Origin: Vulcanimicrobiota bacterium
GTDB taxonomy: Bacteria > Pseudomonadota > Gammaproteobacteria > Xanthomonadales > Rhodanobacteraceae
Assembly: GCA_903970555.1 (NCBI GenBank)
Contig: CAJCJD010000196.1
Span: forward strand, 1-37,246
Direction: 5' to 3'
Length of the DNA stretch: 37,246 nt
Shown here: piece after piece, positions 16,523 through 25,592 of the stretch
How the letters are laid out: every line of letters starts with the position of its first letter
Numbering within the stretch: the stretch's first letter is position 1
The notes under the pieces: model-generated
Seen by the model: the letters and a program-made list of their open reading frames with translations, nothing else
Told to the model about the DNA's origin: nothing
Database searches by the model: none
Program-made: the position numbers and the translations under genes

Positions 16523-19500
16523 TCAGTTCGGCAGCCACGCGTCACGCCATGCGACCAACTTGTCGTCCGTCAGCATCCAGTCGCGCTGTACCGCTTCGCG
16601 CAAGGTGTCGCCCATCTTCGCGTTCGCATCCATATCGCCAAGGTGCATGCGGATCGCGCCGGTCCATTCCTTGTAGCGGTTCTTGACCCGCGTCACCGGC
16701 AAGTCACCCTGGTAGCACACCATATCCGTGCAGATCACCGGGAAGCCGCATGCGCCGTATTCGAGTAGACGCAGGTTGCTCTTGCACTCGTTGAACGCAT
16801 TTTCTTCCAACGGTGCCAGTGCCAAATCCAGGTTGAGCGAGGCCAGCTTGCGTGGATATTCCTCGATCGGCACGCCGCTGTGGAATTCGTGTACGTAAGG
16901 ACGCAGCTTGTCCGGGCACATGCCGAAGAACACCCATTCCACCTCGTCGGCGAGATCGCGCACCACGTCGGCAATCAACTCCAGGTCACCGCGATGGCTG
17001 GAACCGCCGCCCCAGCCCACACGTGGTTTGCGGCCGACGCGACGCTGGTTGCTGAGATCGCCCCACCAGTCCACCGGCAGACGATTGAGCACGACACGGA
17101 TGTCGGAATGAAAACCTCTGAACTGATCGGCTAATTCGTCGGTCGATACGACAAAGCGATCCACCGTGGCGAGCGCCCGGCGCAGGGACTTCACAATGTC
17201 TTTGGGCATGATGCCGTGGAACATGCTTTTCACGGGGATCTGCTGGATAAGGTCGTCGAGCTCGAACACCTTGAAGGCGCGCGAGAAGTCGCGATAGCTT
17301 TCCAAAAGTTTGATCTGCGTGTCGGTCACCTGACGCTGAAGTACCAACGAAGTGGGCTGGAAACGTTCCATCGCCACCGGCGAAAGATGCACGCCGGCGA
17401 TCATGCCTTCGACCATGCCGTTGCGTTGCATCGAGGCGAACGGTTGCCTGATGCGATAGTGGCCACAGCCGTGCGAGTCGGCGGCGACGCAGAACAGGCG
17501 CGGCAGCAAAGGATTTGCAAACGGCTGCCATGCCTTGCTACGTAACGAATCCAGTTCGAAGCCGGTGCCATCGATACTGAGGTTGACGCTGTAAGCCGGA
17601 TCGCGAGCGAGCTGACGCAACCACTTGCGGTACATCGCGTTTTGTTCGCCCTGAAAGCGTTTCTGCTTGGCCTCCTGGGCTGTCTTGTCGACTTTGGTCT
17701 GACTGACGCTGCCCACGTGCATAAGGCGCGCATACGGTGTCCACACAGTGAGATAGCCGGCCTGTTGCACCTTAAGGCACAGGTCAACGTCGTTGTAGGA
17801 AACCTTGAAATCTTGCTCGTCGAAGCCACCGACTTCCGCGAAGACAGATTTGCGAATCATCAGGCAAGCCGCAGTCACCGCCGTGTAGTTCTGGTCGACG
17901 CGCAAACGATGCATGTAGCCGTCAGCATCCATCGGCTGGCCGATGAAAGGATGATCTGCCGGTCCGCGCAGGCCCAATACCACGCCACCGTGCTGAATGC
18001 GACCGTCGGGATAGTGCAGCTTGGCGCCGACGATGCCAACTTCCGGACGTTGCGCATGATTGAGCAGCGCCTCGATCCAGTTCTCATGCAGGACCGCGGT
18101 GTCGTTATTGAGCAGGATCAGGTATTCGCCGCGCGCTTGTTCCGCGGCGAAATTATTGATCGCCGAGTAATTGAACGGGTGCGGATAGCGCAAGACACGC
18201 AACTGCGCGCTGTTCAAACGTTCGATGCCGTCGAGGTAGGCACAGGCGGCAGGTTCCGCACTGTTGTTGTCGACGATCAGCAGTTCATAGTTGATGTAGC
18301 TGGTTTTTGACAGCAGGCTGTCGATCAGGCCGTTCAGCAATGGCAGCTGATCGCGCGTGGGGATGATGATCGATACCAGCGGCTGCTTGGTGTGTTGATA
18401 CACGACACGATTGAAGCCTGGCAGAGCACCGGGCTCCATCGTATGAACAACGCCAATGCGCTTCAGGTGGCTCGAAACAATCGCTGCGCTATGCGACTTC
18501 ACCGTGTCGGAGGCGAGCCAATGGGTGTAGGGCAGCGCGGCACGATGCATCACTTCGCCGATATGGCCGATGGTATGCAGGCCGTCGGCCTCCAGCAGGC
18601 GGAACAGCAAGTCGTGGGCGGCCATGTCGCCATAACGTTCGTCCAGGCCGCCCAGCTCCACGCTACGCTGGCGCGTGAAGGCGATAGCGCGTCCTGTGTA
18701 CGGATAGCTGCGCAGCATGTCGAGATTGAAGTCAGGCTTGAAGATCGGACTCTCGAATGCGCCGTTGGCGTGGGTATCCTCATCGAAGTAGACAGCACGA
18801 AGGTAAGAGTGCGATGCCACGCGCTCGGCTAGTAATAAGAGTGCGGCGGGATGCAGCAAGTCGCCGGCATAAACAAGCTGTACCCAATCAGCCTCGCTGG
18901 CGGCGATGTCGTTGTTGACGCGCTTGATCAGGTCGTCGTCGCCGGCGATGACGCTGAGTTGGTGATGTGGATAGTGCTGGGCGTCCAGGCTGGCCTGGGT
19001 GCGTTGCACGGCATCCAAATCGTTTGCGTTATCGAGCAGCAGTATCTGGATGCGTGGGGGCGCGCCCAGCTGCTCGATGCGACGAATGGCCTGGGCAATC
19101 GCTATCTCGCTCAGTTGATGCTGCGCCTGCCACTGTTTGTAGAGATCCGATGGAGGCGGCGGAATCAACCATTCTGGAATGATCTTCAGATGCCTGTCGG
19201 TGCGGTTCCAGCAGTCGCCTTCGTGAATCTCGCGCGCGAACGACTCGTTGATGTTGCGCCCATGCCCGATCCATTCCGCCGAAGCGTCGATCAACAGGCG
19301 CTTGCATAGCCAAGTAACGCGATCCACGGGCGAAGCAATCCCGAGCAAGGCTTCCAAGCCGCTCTCATAGGCGATCTGCCACAAGCCGACATAGACCGGA
19401 ATCTGCTTCTCGATAGCTTGCCGCGCATGCCATTCGCCGCCGCGATAGGCCAGGCCGCCGTCCGCATTCAGATAGACGTGCGAGGGCAGCGCGTCGAGCC

Positions 19501-21523
19501 ACTCGCCCGGGATTTTGTCTTCGTCATCGGCCTGTGCGTAGATCAATGCACCCCACTGGCGTAGCAGCGCAATCATCTTGTCGGTGCGCTGTTCGTGGAT
19601 GGCCTTGCGCACCTGCACCAGCAGCGAACGGCCACGCACATGCGTATACGGCGTGAGCACTTGCTCGAATGCCGACGTGTTCCAGTGCTGATCGGGCAGC
19701 ATCGCGCGTGGCGCGACTCGAATCGTGTCGCCCTCCAGGATGTAGTCCGTCACGGTGTTGAGTGCGGGGACACGATTGTCCGCGAAGCTCTGTGCCAGCA
19801 CGCCGCTGCGCAGCGGTGACGGGGTGCCTTCGCGACGCGCGATCAGCAGCAAGCCTGGTGCGTAAGACGACAGCGTGCCGGCATCGACATGCATTTCCCA
19901 TTGCGATGCCTCTTTGCCCGCTTCGCGCAGCAAGGGACGTTGCGCAATCAGGTCGTCGATGCGCCAATCTGTTGAGACGTTGAGTGCCTGCTCGGAAACG
20001 AGCACCTCCGGAAGCAGGGCGTCCGGAAAAGCCAGTTGCGTATCGATATGGATGAGCCCTGCCGCGCGCAGGGCTATTTCAAGCTGAGGGCGTGTGAGCA
20101 GCGTGCTATTGGCGGGAGTCGCTTGACGGTTGGCGACGCTCAGCAACAGGATGCCGTCGGGCTTCAGTGCCGCGACTGCGGCATCGATCGCCTCGCGCAG
20201 CGATTCGCCGCGTGGCCACGCTTCGGCATAGTCGTCAGCGAACGTCAGCGACACGATGTCGTAATCGGGATGCAGCTCCAGCTCGCGCAAACTGGCCTGG
20301 AACACGCGTACTTGTGGTTGCTCACGCATACGGGCTGCTGCAACGCGGGCCCAGTGCGGTGCAAATTCGACGGCGTCGACCACGCAGCCGCGTTCGACCC
20401 ATGCCTGGGTCAGCACGCCGCCACCACAGCCGATTTCCAGCACGCGGCTGCCTTCGATCGCGTTGTCGAAAGCGTGCAACACGTTGGCGCGCCTGGATGA
20501 GAGGTGCAGTGCGCTGGTGCGGCTGTGAATCTCTTTCGCCAGGGTGGCGCTATACAGGCCAGTGTCGGTGGCTTCCTGCACCACGTCGAACAGGCGCGTG
20601 GCAGTGGTGTGGATGGCTTTGTGCGGAGGACGATCACGCAGTGGCGAGTGCCACACGCCTTCCTCATTCCGTACGAAGGTTTCCAGCGGCCATTTGGGCG
20701 GCAGCACGCCGAGCTGTGCGATGACGCGCAGCACGGTGTCATCATGAACGTCGTTCAGTACCTTTTCGTGCTCTAGAAATTCGTTCCAGTCGCGCGAGCC
20801 CTGGCCATCGGCAAAGCCTTTGCCGAATTTGTACTGGCATTCCTCTTCCGATTTGCTCCAGTAATGGTTGATACGCAGTTGTTCAACCGAGACTTTGGCG
20901 CTGAATGGGCCGTCGATAGGCTGGCCGTTTTCGTCGACTGCGCGTGCATCGTTGGCGTAATGCATGAAGTGCGCGTTCGGGCAGCCGACCACTTTGGATG
21001 GCTGTACGATGCTTTTGATGTGCGAGTTTTCCGAGCGGTAGTTGCCATTGGGCAAACGCAAATGCGCATACGGCACCCCACCATCCAGTTGCCCACGGCG
21101 AAGATAGTTCTCCAGCACACCACCTGCAGGTTTCTGCTTGTGTCCGGCCGAACCGAACATCACCCAGTTGACGCCCACGGCCGGATGATCAGCGTAGTCG
21201 GCCAACACGTCGGGAAGTAACTTGGCTTTGGGGGAGAACAGGAATTCGTCGATATCGATGAAGGCTAGCCAATCGGTCTCGCTGCCGTGCGTTTTCAGGC
21301 AGTGTTCGTAAGCGCGCAGTTGGGCCGGATGCTGCGGCCATTCGTGCACCACCACCGCACCGGACTCGATATGCGTCTGCAGTGCGTCCAGATAACGATC
21401 CGAGCTGTTGTTGTTGTAGAGATAGAACCGCTCCACACCCATCAGCTGGTGGAATTCGACCCATTCGCGCAAATAGGCGGCCTCGTCCTTGAACACCGCG
21501 CAAATCGCCAGCACACAACGCAT
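16523..21523 (-). CDS. Multi-domain glycosyltransferase-methyltransferase, probable flagellin glycosylation
   Basis: A 1666-residue cytosolic protein with several catalytic modules. Residues about 1-280 form a GT92/DUF616-like glycosyltransferase with a DxD motif in FIDIDEF near residue 87. Residues about 335-520 are a class I SAM methyltransferase with VLEIGCGGG near 360. Residues about 820-1000 look like a GT2-type fold with VYFDED. Residues about 1045-1300 are an intact GT2 domain with VSIIIPTRDQ near 1049 and LLNNDT near 1137. From about 1340 to the end is a GT4-like domain with GWGGGSSHRGD near 1500. AGGA seven bases before the ATG at 21523 fixes the start; a TTG six codons upstream is less likely. 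The position between flgL and fliC, its own sigma54 promoter and comparable xanthomonad genes suggest that it glycosylates flagellin. The sugar and the role of the methyltransferase are inferred. A role in another surface glycan is possible. Confidence 0.88.
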   Translation of the reverse strand: MRCVLAICAVFKDEAAYLREWVEFHQLMGVERFYLYNNNSSDRYLDALQTHIESGAVVVHEWPQHPAQLRAYEHCLKTHGSETDWLAFIDIDEFLFSPKAKLLPDVLADYADHPAVGVNWVMFGSAGHKQKPAGGVLENYLRRGQLDGGVPYAHLRLPNGNYRSENSHIKSIVQPSKVVGCPNAHFMHYANDARAVDENGQPIDGPFSAKVSVEQLRINHYWSKSEEECQYKFGKGFADGQGSRDWNEFLEHEKVLNDVHDDTVLRVIAQLGVLPPKWPLETFVRNEEGVWHSPLRDRPPHKAIHTTATRLFDVVQEATDTGLYSATLAKEIHSRTSALHLSSRRANVLHAFDNAIEGSRVLEIGCGGGVLTQAWVERGCVVDAVEFAPHWARVAAARMREQPQVRVFQASLRELELHPDYDIVSLTFADDYAEAWPRGESLREAIDAAVAALKPDGILLLSVANRQATPANSTLLTRPQLEIALRAAGLIHIDTQLAFPDALLPEVLVSEQALNVSTDWRIDDLIAQRPLLREAGKEASQWEMHVDAGTLSSYAPGLLLIARREGTPSPLRSGVLAQSFADNRVPALNTVTDYILEGDTIRVAPRAMLPDQHWNTSAFEQVLTPYTHVRGRSLLVQVRKAIHEQRTDKMIALLRQWGALIYAQADDEDKIPGEWLDALPSHVYLNADGGLAYRGGEWHARQAIEKQIPVYVGLWQIAYESGLEALLGIASPVDRVTWLCKRLLIDASAEWIGHGRNINESFAREIHEGDCWNRTDRHLKIIPEWLIPPPPSDLYKQWQAQHQLSEIAIAQAIRRIEQLGAPPRIQILLLDNANDLDAVQRTQASLDAQHYPHHQLSVIAGDDDLIKRVNNDIAASEADWVQLVYAGDLLHPAALLLLAERVASHSYLRAVYFDEDTHANGAFESPIFKPDFNLDMLRSYPYTGRAIAFTRQRSVELGGLDERYGDMAAHDLLFRLLEADGLHTIGHIGEVMHRAALPYTHWLASDTVKSHSAAIVSSHLKRIGVVHTMEPGALPGFNRVVYQHTKQPLVSIIIPTRDQLPLLNGLIDSLLSKTSYINYELLIVDNNSAEPAACAYLDGIERLNSAQLRVLRYPHPFNYSAINNFAAEQARGEYLILLNNDTAVLHENWIEALLNHAQRPEVGIVGAKLHYPDGRIQHGGVVLGLRGPADHPFIGQPMDADGYMHRLRVDQNYTAVTAACLMIRKSVFAEVGGFDEQDFKVSYNDVDLCLKVQQAGYLTVWTPYARLMHVGSVSQTKVDKTAQEAKQKRFQGEQNAMYRKWLRQLARDPAYSVNLSIDGTGFELDSLRSKAWQPFANPLLPRLFCVAADSHGCGHYRIRQPFASMQRNGMVEGMIAGVHLSPVAMERFQPTSLVLQRQVTDTQIKLLESYRDFSRAFKVFELDDLIQQIPVKSMFHGIMPKDIVKSLRRALATVDRFVVSTDELADQFRGFHSDIRVVLNRLPVDWWGDLSNQRRVGRKPRVGWGGGSSHRGDLELIADVVRDLADEVEWVFFGMCPDKLRPYVHEFHSGVPIEEYPRKLASLNLDLALAPLEENAFNECKSNLRLLEYGACGFPVICTDMVCYQGDLPVTRVKNRYKEWTGAIRMHLGDMDANAKMGDTLREAVQRDWMLTDDKLVAWRDAWLPN

Positions 21524-21613
21524 TTGTATTCCTCGCCACAACTAGGGAACGTCAGGCGCGCGCGTCAGAATTCCGACACTTCGGCGCGCCCGCGCCGGAT
21601 ATGGGAGTGAGAG

Positions 21614-21629
21614 AGCAAGCTTGGTGCCA
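21614..21629 (-). promoter_or_regulatory. sigma54 promoter of the glycosyltransferase gene
   Basis: On the minus strand TGGCACCAAGCTTGCT is a full match to TGGCAC-N5-TTGCW with ten bases between GG and GC. It lies about 90 bases upstream of the glycosyltransferase start and places this enzyme in the FleQ/sigma54 flagellar class. Confidence 0.88.
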
Positions 21630-21745
21630 ATGCAGATCACAGCGCGTGCGCATCTCGGCAGTGCACGCCAAAGCTTTAGCTGCGTAACGCGCTAATTTTT
21701 TCGCCCATCCCCTTGGCGACGCAGCAAAAAAATGGTCTCGGACGC

Positions 21746-21772
21746 TTAAGTATTCACGGCGCGCGCCGAAAA
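21746..21772 (+). promoter_or_regulatory. sigma28 promoter of fliC
   Basis: TTAAGTAT, 11 bases, then GCCGAAAA: six of eight and seven of eight matches to the FliA consensus, with exact spacing. The fliC start lies 77 bases downstream. Together with the sigma54 site at 21614-21629 it makes the 326-base gap a divergent two-sigma-factor promoter region. Confidence 0.85.
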
Positions 21773-21849
21773 AGTTTCCGAGGCGGTCGGCACAGCAGTT
21801 ACTGGACCCCGCCGGATTGAGCACAACTTACCGGTTCCAGGAGACTTCC

Positions 21850-23085
21850 ATGTCACTCGTCCTCAATACCAATATTTCTTCGTTGCAAGCCCAGAACAAC
21901 CTGACCAAGTCGTCGAGCGAGTTGAGCACGGCCACTGAAGACCTTTCGTCGGGTCTGAAGGTCAACAGCGCTGCGGATAACGCCGCAGGCTATGCCATTG
22001 CTACACGCTTCCAGACGCAGATCGGCGGCCTGAACCAGGCCAGCGAAAACGCCAGCGACGCCATCAACCTGGCGCAGACGGCAGGCTCGGGTCTGAGCCA
22101 GATCACCTCCAACCTGCAGTCCATCCGCGATCTGGCCGTGCAGGCGGCCAACGGTACGTACCAGGCTTCGGACCGCGCTGCGATCAACACATCGGTGCAG
22201 CAATACCTGTCGGAAATCACGCGTATCGCCAACCAGACCACCTTCAACGGCACCAACGTGTTGAACGGTTCGACCAGCAGCTTGTCGTTCCAGATCGGCG
22301 CCAACGTCGGTCAGGCCATCAACGTGCAGCTGGGCCAGGGTGTCACCACCGGCCAGGTGGGTCAGATCTCCGAAGTCTCCACCGGCAATATCAGCGGTGC
22401 GTTCGTCAATGCCAGCGGCGTTTCGGGCCAGTCTGTCAGCCTGAGCGGTTTGTCGATCGAAGGTGCCGACGGCACGACCTACACCTTCAGCGGCAACACC
22501 ACTGCCAGCAGCGCGCAGGACTTGGCCGATGACATCAATGCGGCGGGTATCAACGGTGTCAGTGCAGCCGTGAACGCCAGCGGCGGTATCAACATCTACT
22601 CGACCGGCGACCTGGCTGTCACCGGTGCGGCCCTTACGGGTGCGGCGGGCACGGTGTTCAACCTCACCAGCGGTGCGGTTGCCTACGGCGCCAGCGGCGT
22701 GGGTTCGGCGGCTACGGGTCTGGCGGCCACCGGTGCGGCGTATACCGACGGCGCGGTGCTGAGTGCGTCCGGTTCGTTGACGGGCGGCGATGTTTTGACG
22801 GTGGACGATGCCAACCAGCTGATCGCACGTGTGGACGCGGCGCTGACTTCGGTCAGCAACTTCTCGAGCACCCTGGGTGCCGTGCAGAACCGCTTCCAGT
22901 CGACGATCTCCACGTTGAGTGCACAGCAAACCAACCTGACGTCCTCGCAAAGCTCCATTCAGGACACCGACTTCGCGGCCACTACCGCGCAGTTGAGCCA
23001 GGCGCAGGTGTTGCAGCAGGCGGGTATCTCGGTGCTGGCGACCGCCAACTCCGAACCGCAGAACATCCTCAAGCTGTTGCAGTAA
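21850..23085 (+). CDS. fliC: FliC, flagellin
   Basis: A 411-residue flagellin. The N-terminal D0/D1 core (about residues 1-170) has LNTNISSLQAQNNLTKSS, SGLKVNSAADNAAGYAIATR and INLAQTAGSGLSQI. The C-terminal core (about 325-411) has TLGAVQNRFQSTIS and ends NSEPQNILKLLQ. The surface region between is short and rich in Gly, Ser, Thr and Ala, so it offers many possible O-glycosylation sites. The start at 21850 has CAGGAG at good spacing; the longer frame from 21817 is not conserved. It is transcribed from the sigma28 promoter at 21746-21772 and followed by a strong hairpin. Only one flagellin gene is present here. Confidence 0.97.
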   Translation: MSLVLNTNISSLQAQNNLTKSSSELSTATEDLSSGLKVNSAADNAAGYAIATRFQTQIGGLNQASENASDAINLAQTAGSGLSQITSNLQSIRDLAVQAANGTYQASDRAAINTSVQQYLSEITRIANQTTFNGTNVLNGSTSSLSFQIGANVGQAINVQLGQGVTTGQVGQISEVSTGNISGAFVNASGVSGQSVSLSGLSIEGADGTTYTFSGNTTASSAQDLADDINAAGINGVSAAVNASGGINIYSTGDLAVTGAALTGAAGTVFNLTSGAVAYGASGVGSAATGLAATGAAYTDGAVLSASGSLTGGDVLTVDDANQLIARVDAALTSVSNFSSTLGAVQNRFQSTISTLSAQQTNLTSSQSSIQDTDFAATTAQLSQAQVLQQAGISVLATANSEPQNILKLLQ

Positions 23086-23094
23086 CAGGTACCA

Positions 23095-23128
23095 CCGGCC
23101 ATGACGATATCGCCATGGCCGGGATTTT
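23095..23128 (+). terminator. fliC terminator
   Basis: CCGGCCATG and CATGGCCGG make a perfect 9-bp stem (23095-23103 and 23114-23122) around a 10-base loop, followed by GATTTT. It begins ten bases after the fliC stop and probably ends the abundant flagellin transcript. Confidence 0.75.
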
Positions 23129-23135
23129 GCTTAAT

Positions 23136-23170
23136 GGGTTCTGGCGGCGTGGTTTGCCGCCAGAAAACCC
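23136..23170. repeat. Second inverted repeat between fliC and fliD
   Basis: TTCTGGCGGC (23139-23148) and GCCGCCAGAA (23156-23165) form a perfect 10-bp stem around a 7-base loop, extended by GGG/CCC at 23136-23138 and 23168-23170 with a two-base bulge. No T-run follows on the plus strand. It may stabilise the fliC 3' end or back up the first terminator. Confidence 0.6.
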
Positions 23171-23199
23171 ACGCGAGCAGCGGGTAAAGCTTTCACTTC

Positions 23200-23215
23200 A
23201 GGTGTGAGTTTTGCC
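23200..23215 (+). promoter_or_regulatory. Weak sigma54-like site before fliD
   Basis: AGGTGTGAGTTTTGCC has GG and GC ten bases apart and TTGC at -12, but its -24 element matches only at GG. It lies about 60 bases before fliD. Since two hairpins separate fliC from fliD, fliD needs a promoter and this is the best candidate I see. Confidence 0.3.
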
Positions 23216-23275
23216 GGCAGCTTGGTGGATCGCGGCGCAACCGCGATGTCCCAAAACCTTTTTGCGAGGCCGCTC

Positions 23276-24730
23276 ATGAGCAGCATTTCCAGCTTGGGAA
23301 CCACGTCAACGACGTTTACGGGTACCAGCTCCAGCAGTACCACGGGCGCATCCAGCACCGGCGCTTCCAGCATTAGCGGCACCGGCTTGCTCAGTTCGCT
23401 GGGCCTGGGTTCGGGCCTGGATGTCAATTCGATCATCAACGCTTTGGTCAATGCGCAGGAAGCCGGTCCGCAAGCGCAGATCACCAATCAGACCAACGAA
23501 GACAACAACCAGATCGCTGGCCTGACAGCCTTGCAAACCGCCTTGAGCGGGCTGCAATCGGCGTTGTCGGAACTGACGTCCAGCACGACGTACTCCACTT
23601 ATACAGGCACGCTTTCCAACACGTCGCTGGGTACGGCTTCTACGCTGCCCGACGCAACGGGCGGCTCCTACAACATCGACGTGACTCAGCTGGCGACAGC
23701 GCAAAAGCGCATCAGCGCGGCGCAGTCCAGCACAGCGGCGGTCGGCAGCGGCACGCTGACCATCGGCGTGGGCAGCAACAGTGTCAACGTATCGGTGTCA
23801 TCCACCGATACGCTGGCCGACATCGCCAGCAGCATCAATAACGCCAGCAATAATCCGGGTGTATCGGCGACCGTGGTGTCGGGCGTGAATGGTGATCAGC
23901 TGGTGCTGACTTCCGCCAGCACGGGTACCGCCAACGGCTTCACCGTCAGTGCGAGCAGCGACAGCAGCAGCGGTTTGAGCACGCTGGCAACCGCACTCAA
24001 TACACCAGGCAGCAACGAGGCGACCAATGCCGAACTGACTGTCGACGGCATCTCCGTTACCAGCGCCTCCAATAACGTTACCGGCGCCCTGACGGGTGTG
24101 AGCCTGGACCTGACCTCGACGGGTACCTCGACGTTGACGGTGGCGCAGAGCACCACTCCCATCACCACGGCGGTCAACGATTTCGTCACGGCATACAACC
24201 AATACGCCTCGACCGTCAGTGAGCTTGATAGTTACAACTCCACCACCGGCGAGGCCGGTGTGTTGCTGGGGGACGCCACTCTTTCCAGCATCCAGACCCA
24301 GCTTTCCAACGTGCTGGGCAGCTCGGTGACTGGCAACAGCATCGGCAACCTGGCCAGTCTGGGCATTACGCGCAACTCTGACGGCTCGATGTCGCTCAAT
24401 TCGACCACTTTGGCGAGCGCATTGAGCAACAACCCGCAGACGGTGCAGAACCTGTTCACGGGCACCAACGGCATCGCCACGCAGCTCAGCACCGTGGTCA
24501 ATAACTTCAATAGCAGCACCGGCGTGCTGCAGACCCGTATCACCAGCCTCAACACCGACGTGACCAACCTAGGCACCCAGCAGACGGCGCTGAATGCGCG
24601 CATGTCGGTGTATCAGCAACAGCTGGTGGCGCAGTACACCAATCTGGATACGTTGATGACCTCGCTCAATAACACCAGCACCTATCTCACCGATTCGCTG
24701 AATGCCAACAACAAGAGCAGCAGCAGCTAA
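23276..24730 (+). CDS. fliD: FliD, filament cap protein
   Basis: A 484-residue capping protein. The Ser/Thr-rich start leads to GLGSGLDVNSIINALVNAQE, the classic FliD N-terminal motif. The middle has YNIDVTQLATAQKRIS and VNGDQLVLTSASTG, and the C-terminal coiled region includes MSVYQQQLVAQYTNLDTLM. FliD caps the filament tip and folds incoming flagellin. I chose ATG 23276 because GCGAGG precedes it; a GTG at 23204 and an ATG at 23246 open longer frames lacking a visible ribosome site. The next gene is its family's usual neighbour, fliS. Confidence 0.95.
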   Translation: MSSISSLGTTSTTFTGTSSSSTTGASSTGASSISGTGLLSSLGLGSGLDVNSIINALVNAQEAGPQAQITNQTNEDNNQIAGLTALQTALSGLQSALSELTSSTTYSTYTGTLSNTSLGTASTLPDATGGSYNIDVTQLATAQKRISAAQSSTAAVGSGTLTIGVGSNSVNVSVSSTDTLADIASSINNASNNPGVSATVVSGVNGDQLVLTSASTGTANGFTVSASSDSSSGLSTLATALNTPGSNEATNAELTVDGISVTSASNNVTGALTGVSLDLTSTGTSTLTVAQSTTPITTAVNDFVTAYNQYASTVSELDSYNSTTGEAGVLLGDATLSSIQTQLSNVLGSSVTGNSIGNLASLGITRNSDGSMSLNSTTLASALSNNPQTVQNLFTGTNGIATQLSTVVNNFNSSTGVLQTRITSLNTDVTNLGTQQTALNARMSVYQQQLVAQYTNLDTLMTSLNNTSTYLTDSLNANNKSSSS

Positions 24731-24744
24731 GCCGGGGCGACACG

Positions 24745-25179
24745 ATGAGTTACATGATGCGAAATGGAAGCTCTCTCTACGCCCAGACCCGCGCCCAGGG
24801 CAGCATCGAAGGGGCGGATCGCCATCAACTGCTCGCCATGTTGCTGGACGGTCTGGTCGACCGCATCAACCAGGCGCGTGGTCACATCCTGCATAAGGAC
24901 TTGCCCGCCAAGGGGCATGCCTTCGCCAAAGCCATCGGCATTCTCGGCGAGCTGCGGCAAAGCCTCGATCACAGCGTCGAACCGACGTTGACCGGTCGCC
25001 TCGATGCGCTTTACGACTACATCACCCGCCGTTTGCTGCATGCGCAGCTCAATGACGATCTGCGGGCGTTGGATGAATGCGAGCGCCTGATCGCGCCCAT
25101 CCGCCAGGCCTGGCACGCCATTCGCGAACCCTATCTGGCCGAGCAGGCACAAGCGAAGGCGAAGGCGGCGGCGCAATGA
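24745..25179 (+). CDS. fliS: FliS, flagellin export chaperone
   Basis: A 144-residue helical protein. It has the FliS features Y-A-Q-T-R near residue 14, ADRHQLLAMLLDGLVDRINQ and GELRQSLDH, and ends in an Ala/Lys-rich tail. FliS binds the flagellin C-terminal core and prevents premature polymerisation. It lies 14 bases after fliD, with which it is probably co-transcribed, and its stop overlaps the next start by four bases. Confidence 0.95.
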   Translation: MSYMMRNGSSLYAQTRAQGSIEGADRHQLLAMLLDGLVDRINQARGHILHKDLPAKGHAFAKAIGILGELRQSLDHSVEPTLTGRLDALYDYITRRLLHAQLNDDLRALDECERLIAPIRQAWHAIREPYLAEQAQAKAKAAAQ

Positions 25180-25487
25180 ACGATCTGGTCGACGCTAGCC
25201 TGCAACGTGCACTTGAAATCACCATCGAGATGATCGACGCGGCGACCAGTGACAACTGGGCGCATGTGGTGCAACTCGATGCGCAGCGCCAGGTTTATCT
25301 AGACCAAGTGTCGGCCGGCACCACCGGCCCACAACACCGTGAGGCGCTGCTTGCCTTGCAAGCGCACAATCAAGCCGTATTGGAGCGCGCCAATCTTGCT
25401 CACCAGCGAGTTGAGCAACAACTTGGCCAGCATCAGTACAACCATCGCGCCCTGCGGACCTACATCACTTCGTCGTCATCGCGCTGA
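25176..25487 (+). CDS. FliT-like flagellar chaperone
   Basis: A 103-residue helical protein whose start overlaps the fliS stop (ATGA), so it is translated together with fliS. Size, position and the LQRALEITIEMIDAATSDNW helix followed by LDAQRQVYLDQV fit the FliT family, which chaperones the cap protein FliD and in some species also acts on the master regulator. FliT sequences are poorly conserved, so the assignment rests mainly on context. The longer open frame from 25077 lies inside fliS and is not used. Confidence 0.72.
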   Translation: MNDLVDASLQRALEITIEMIDAATSDNWAHVVQLDAQRQVYLDQVSAGTTGPQHREALLALQAHNQAVLERANLAHQRVEQQLGQHQYNHRALRTYITSSSSR

Positions 25488-25592
25488 GCGCGACTCGGTC
25501 TATGGGACGCATTCCACCGTACGGCACACGCTATAAATGGCGATGGGTGCCGCTTTCGGTATCGGCCCAGGGGCGGGGTGAGGAGTAGATAA

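Noticed and set aside
23185-23212. sigma28-like -35 (TAAAGCTT) before fliD.
   Set aside because: No GCCGATAA-like element lies 11 bases downstream.
25530-25570. Possible sigma28 or sigma54 site before the PilZ-type gene.
   Set aside because: The CGGCAC and GCCGCTTT fragments have no partner element at the right spacing.
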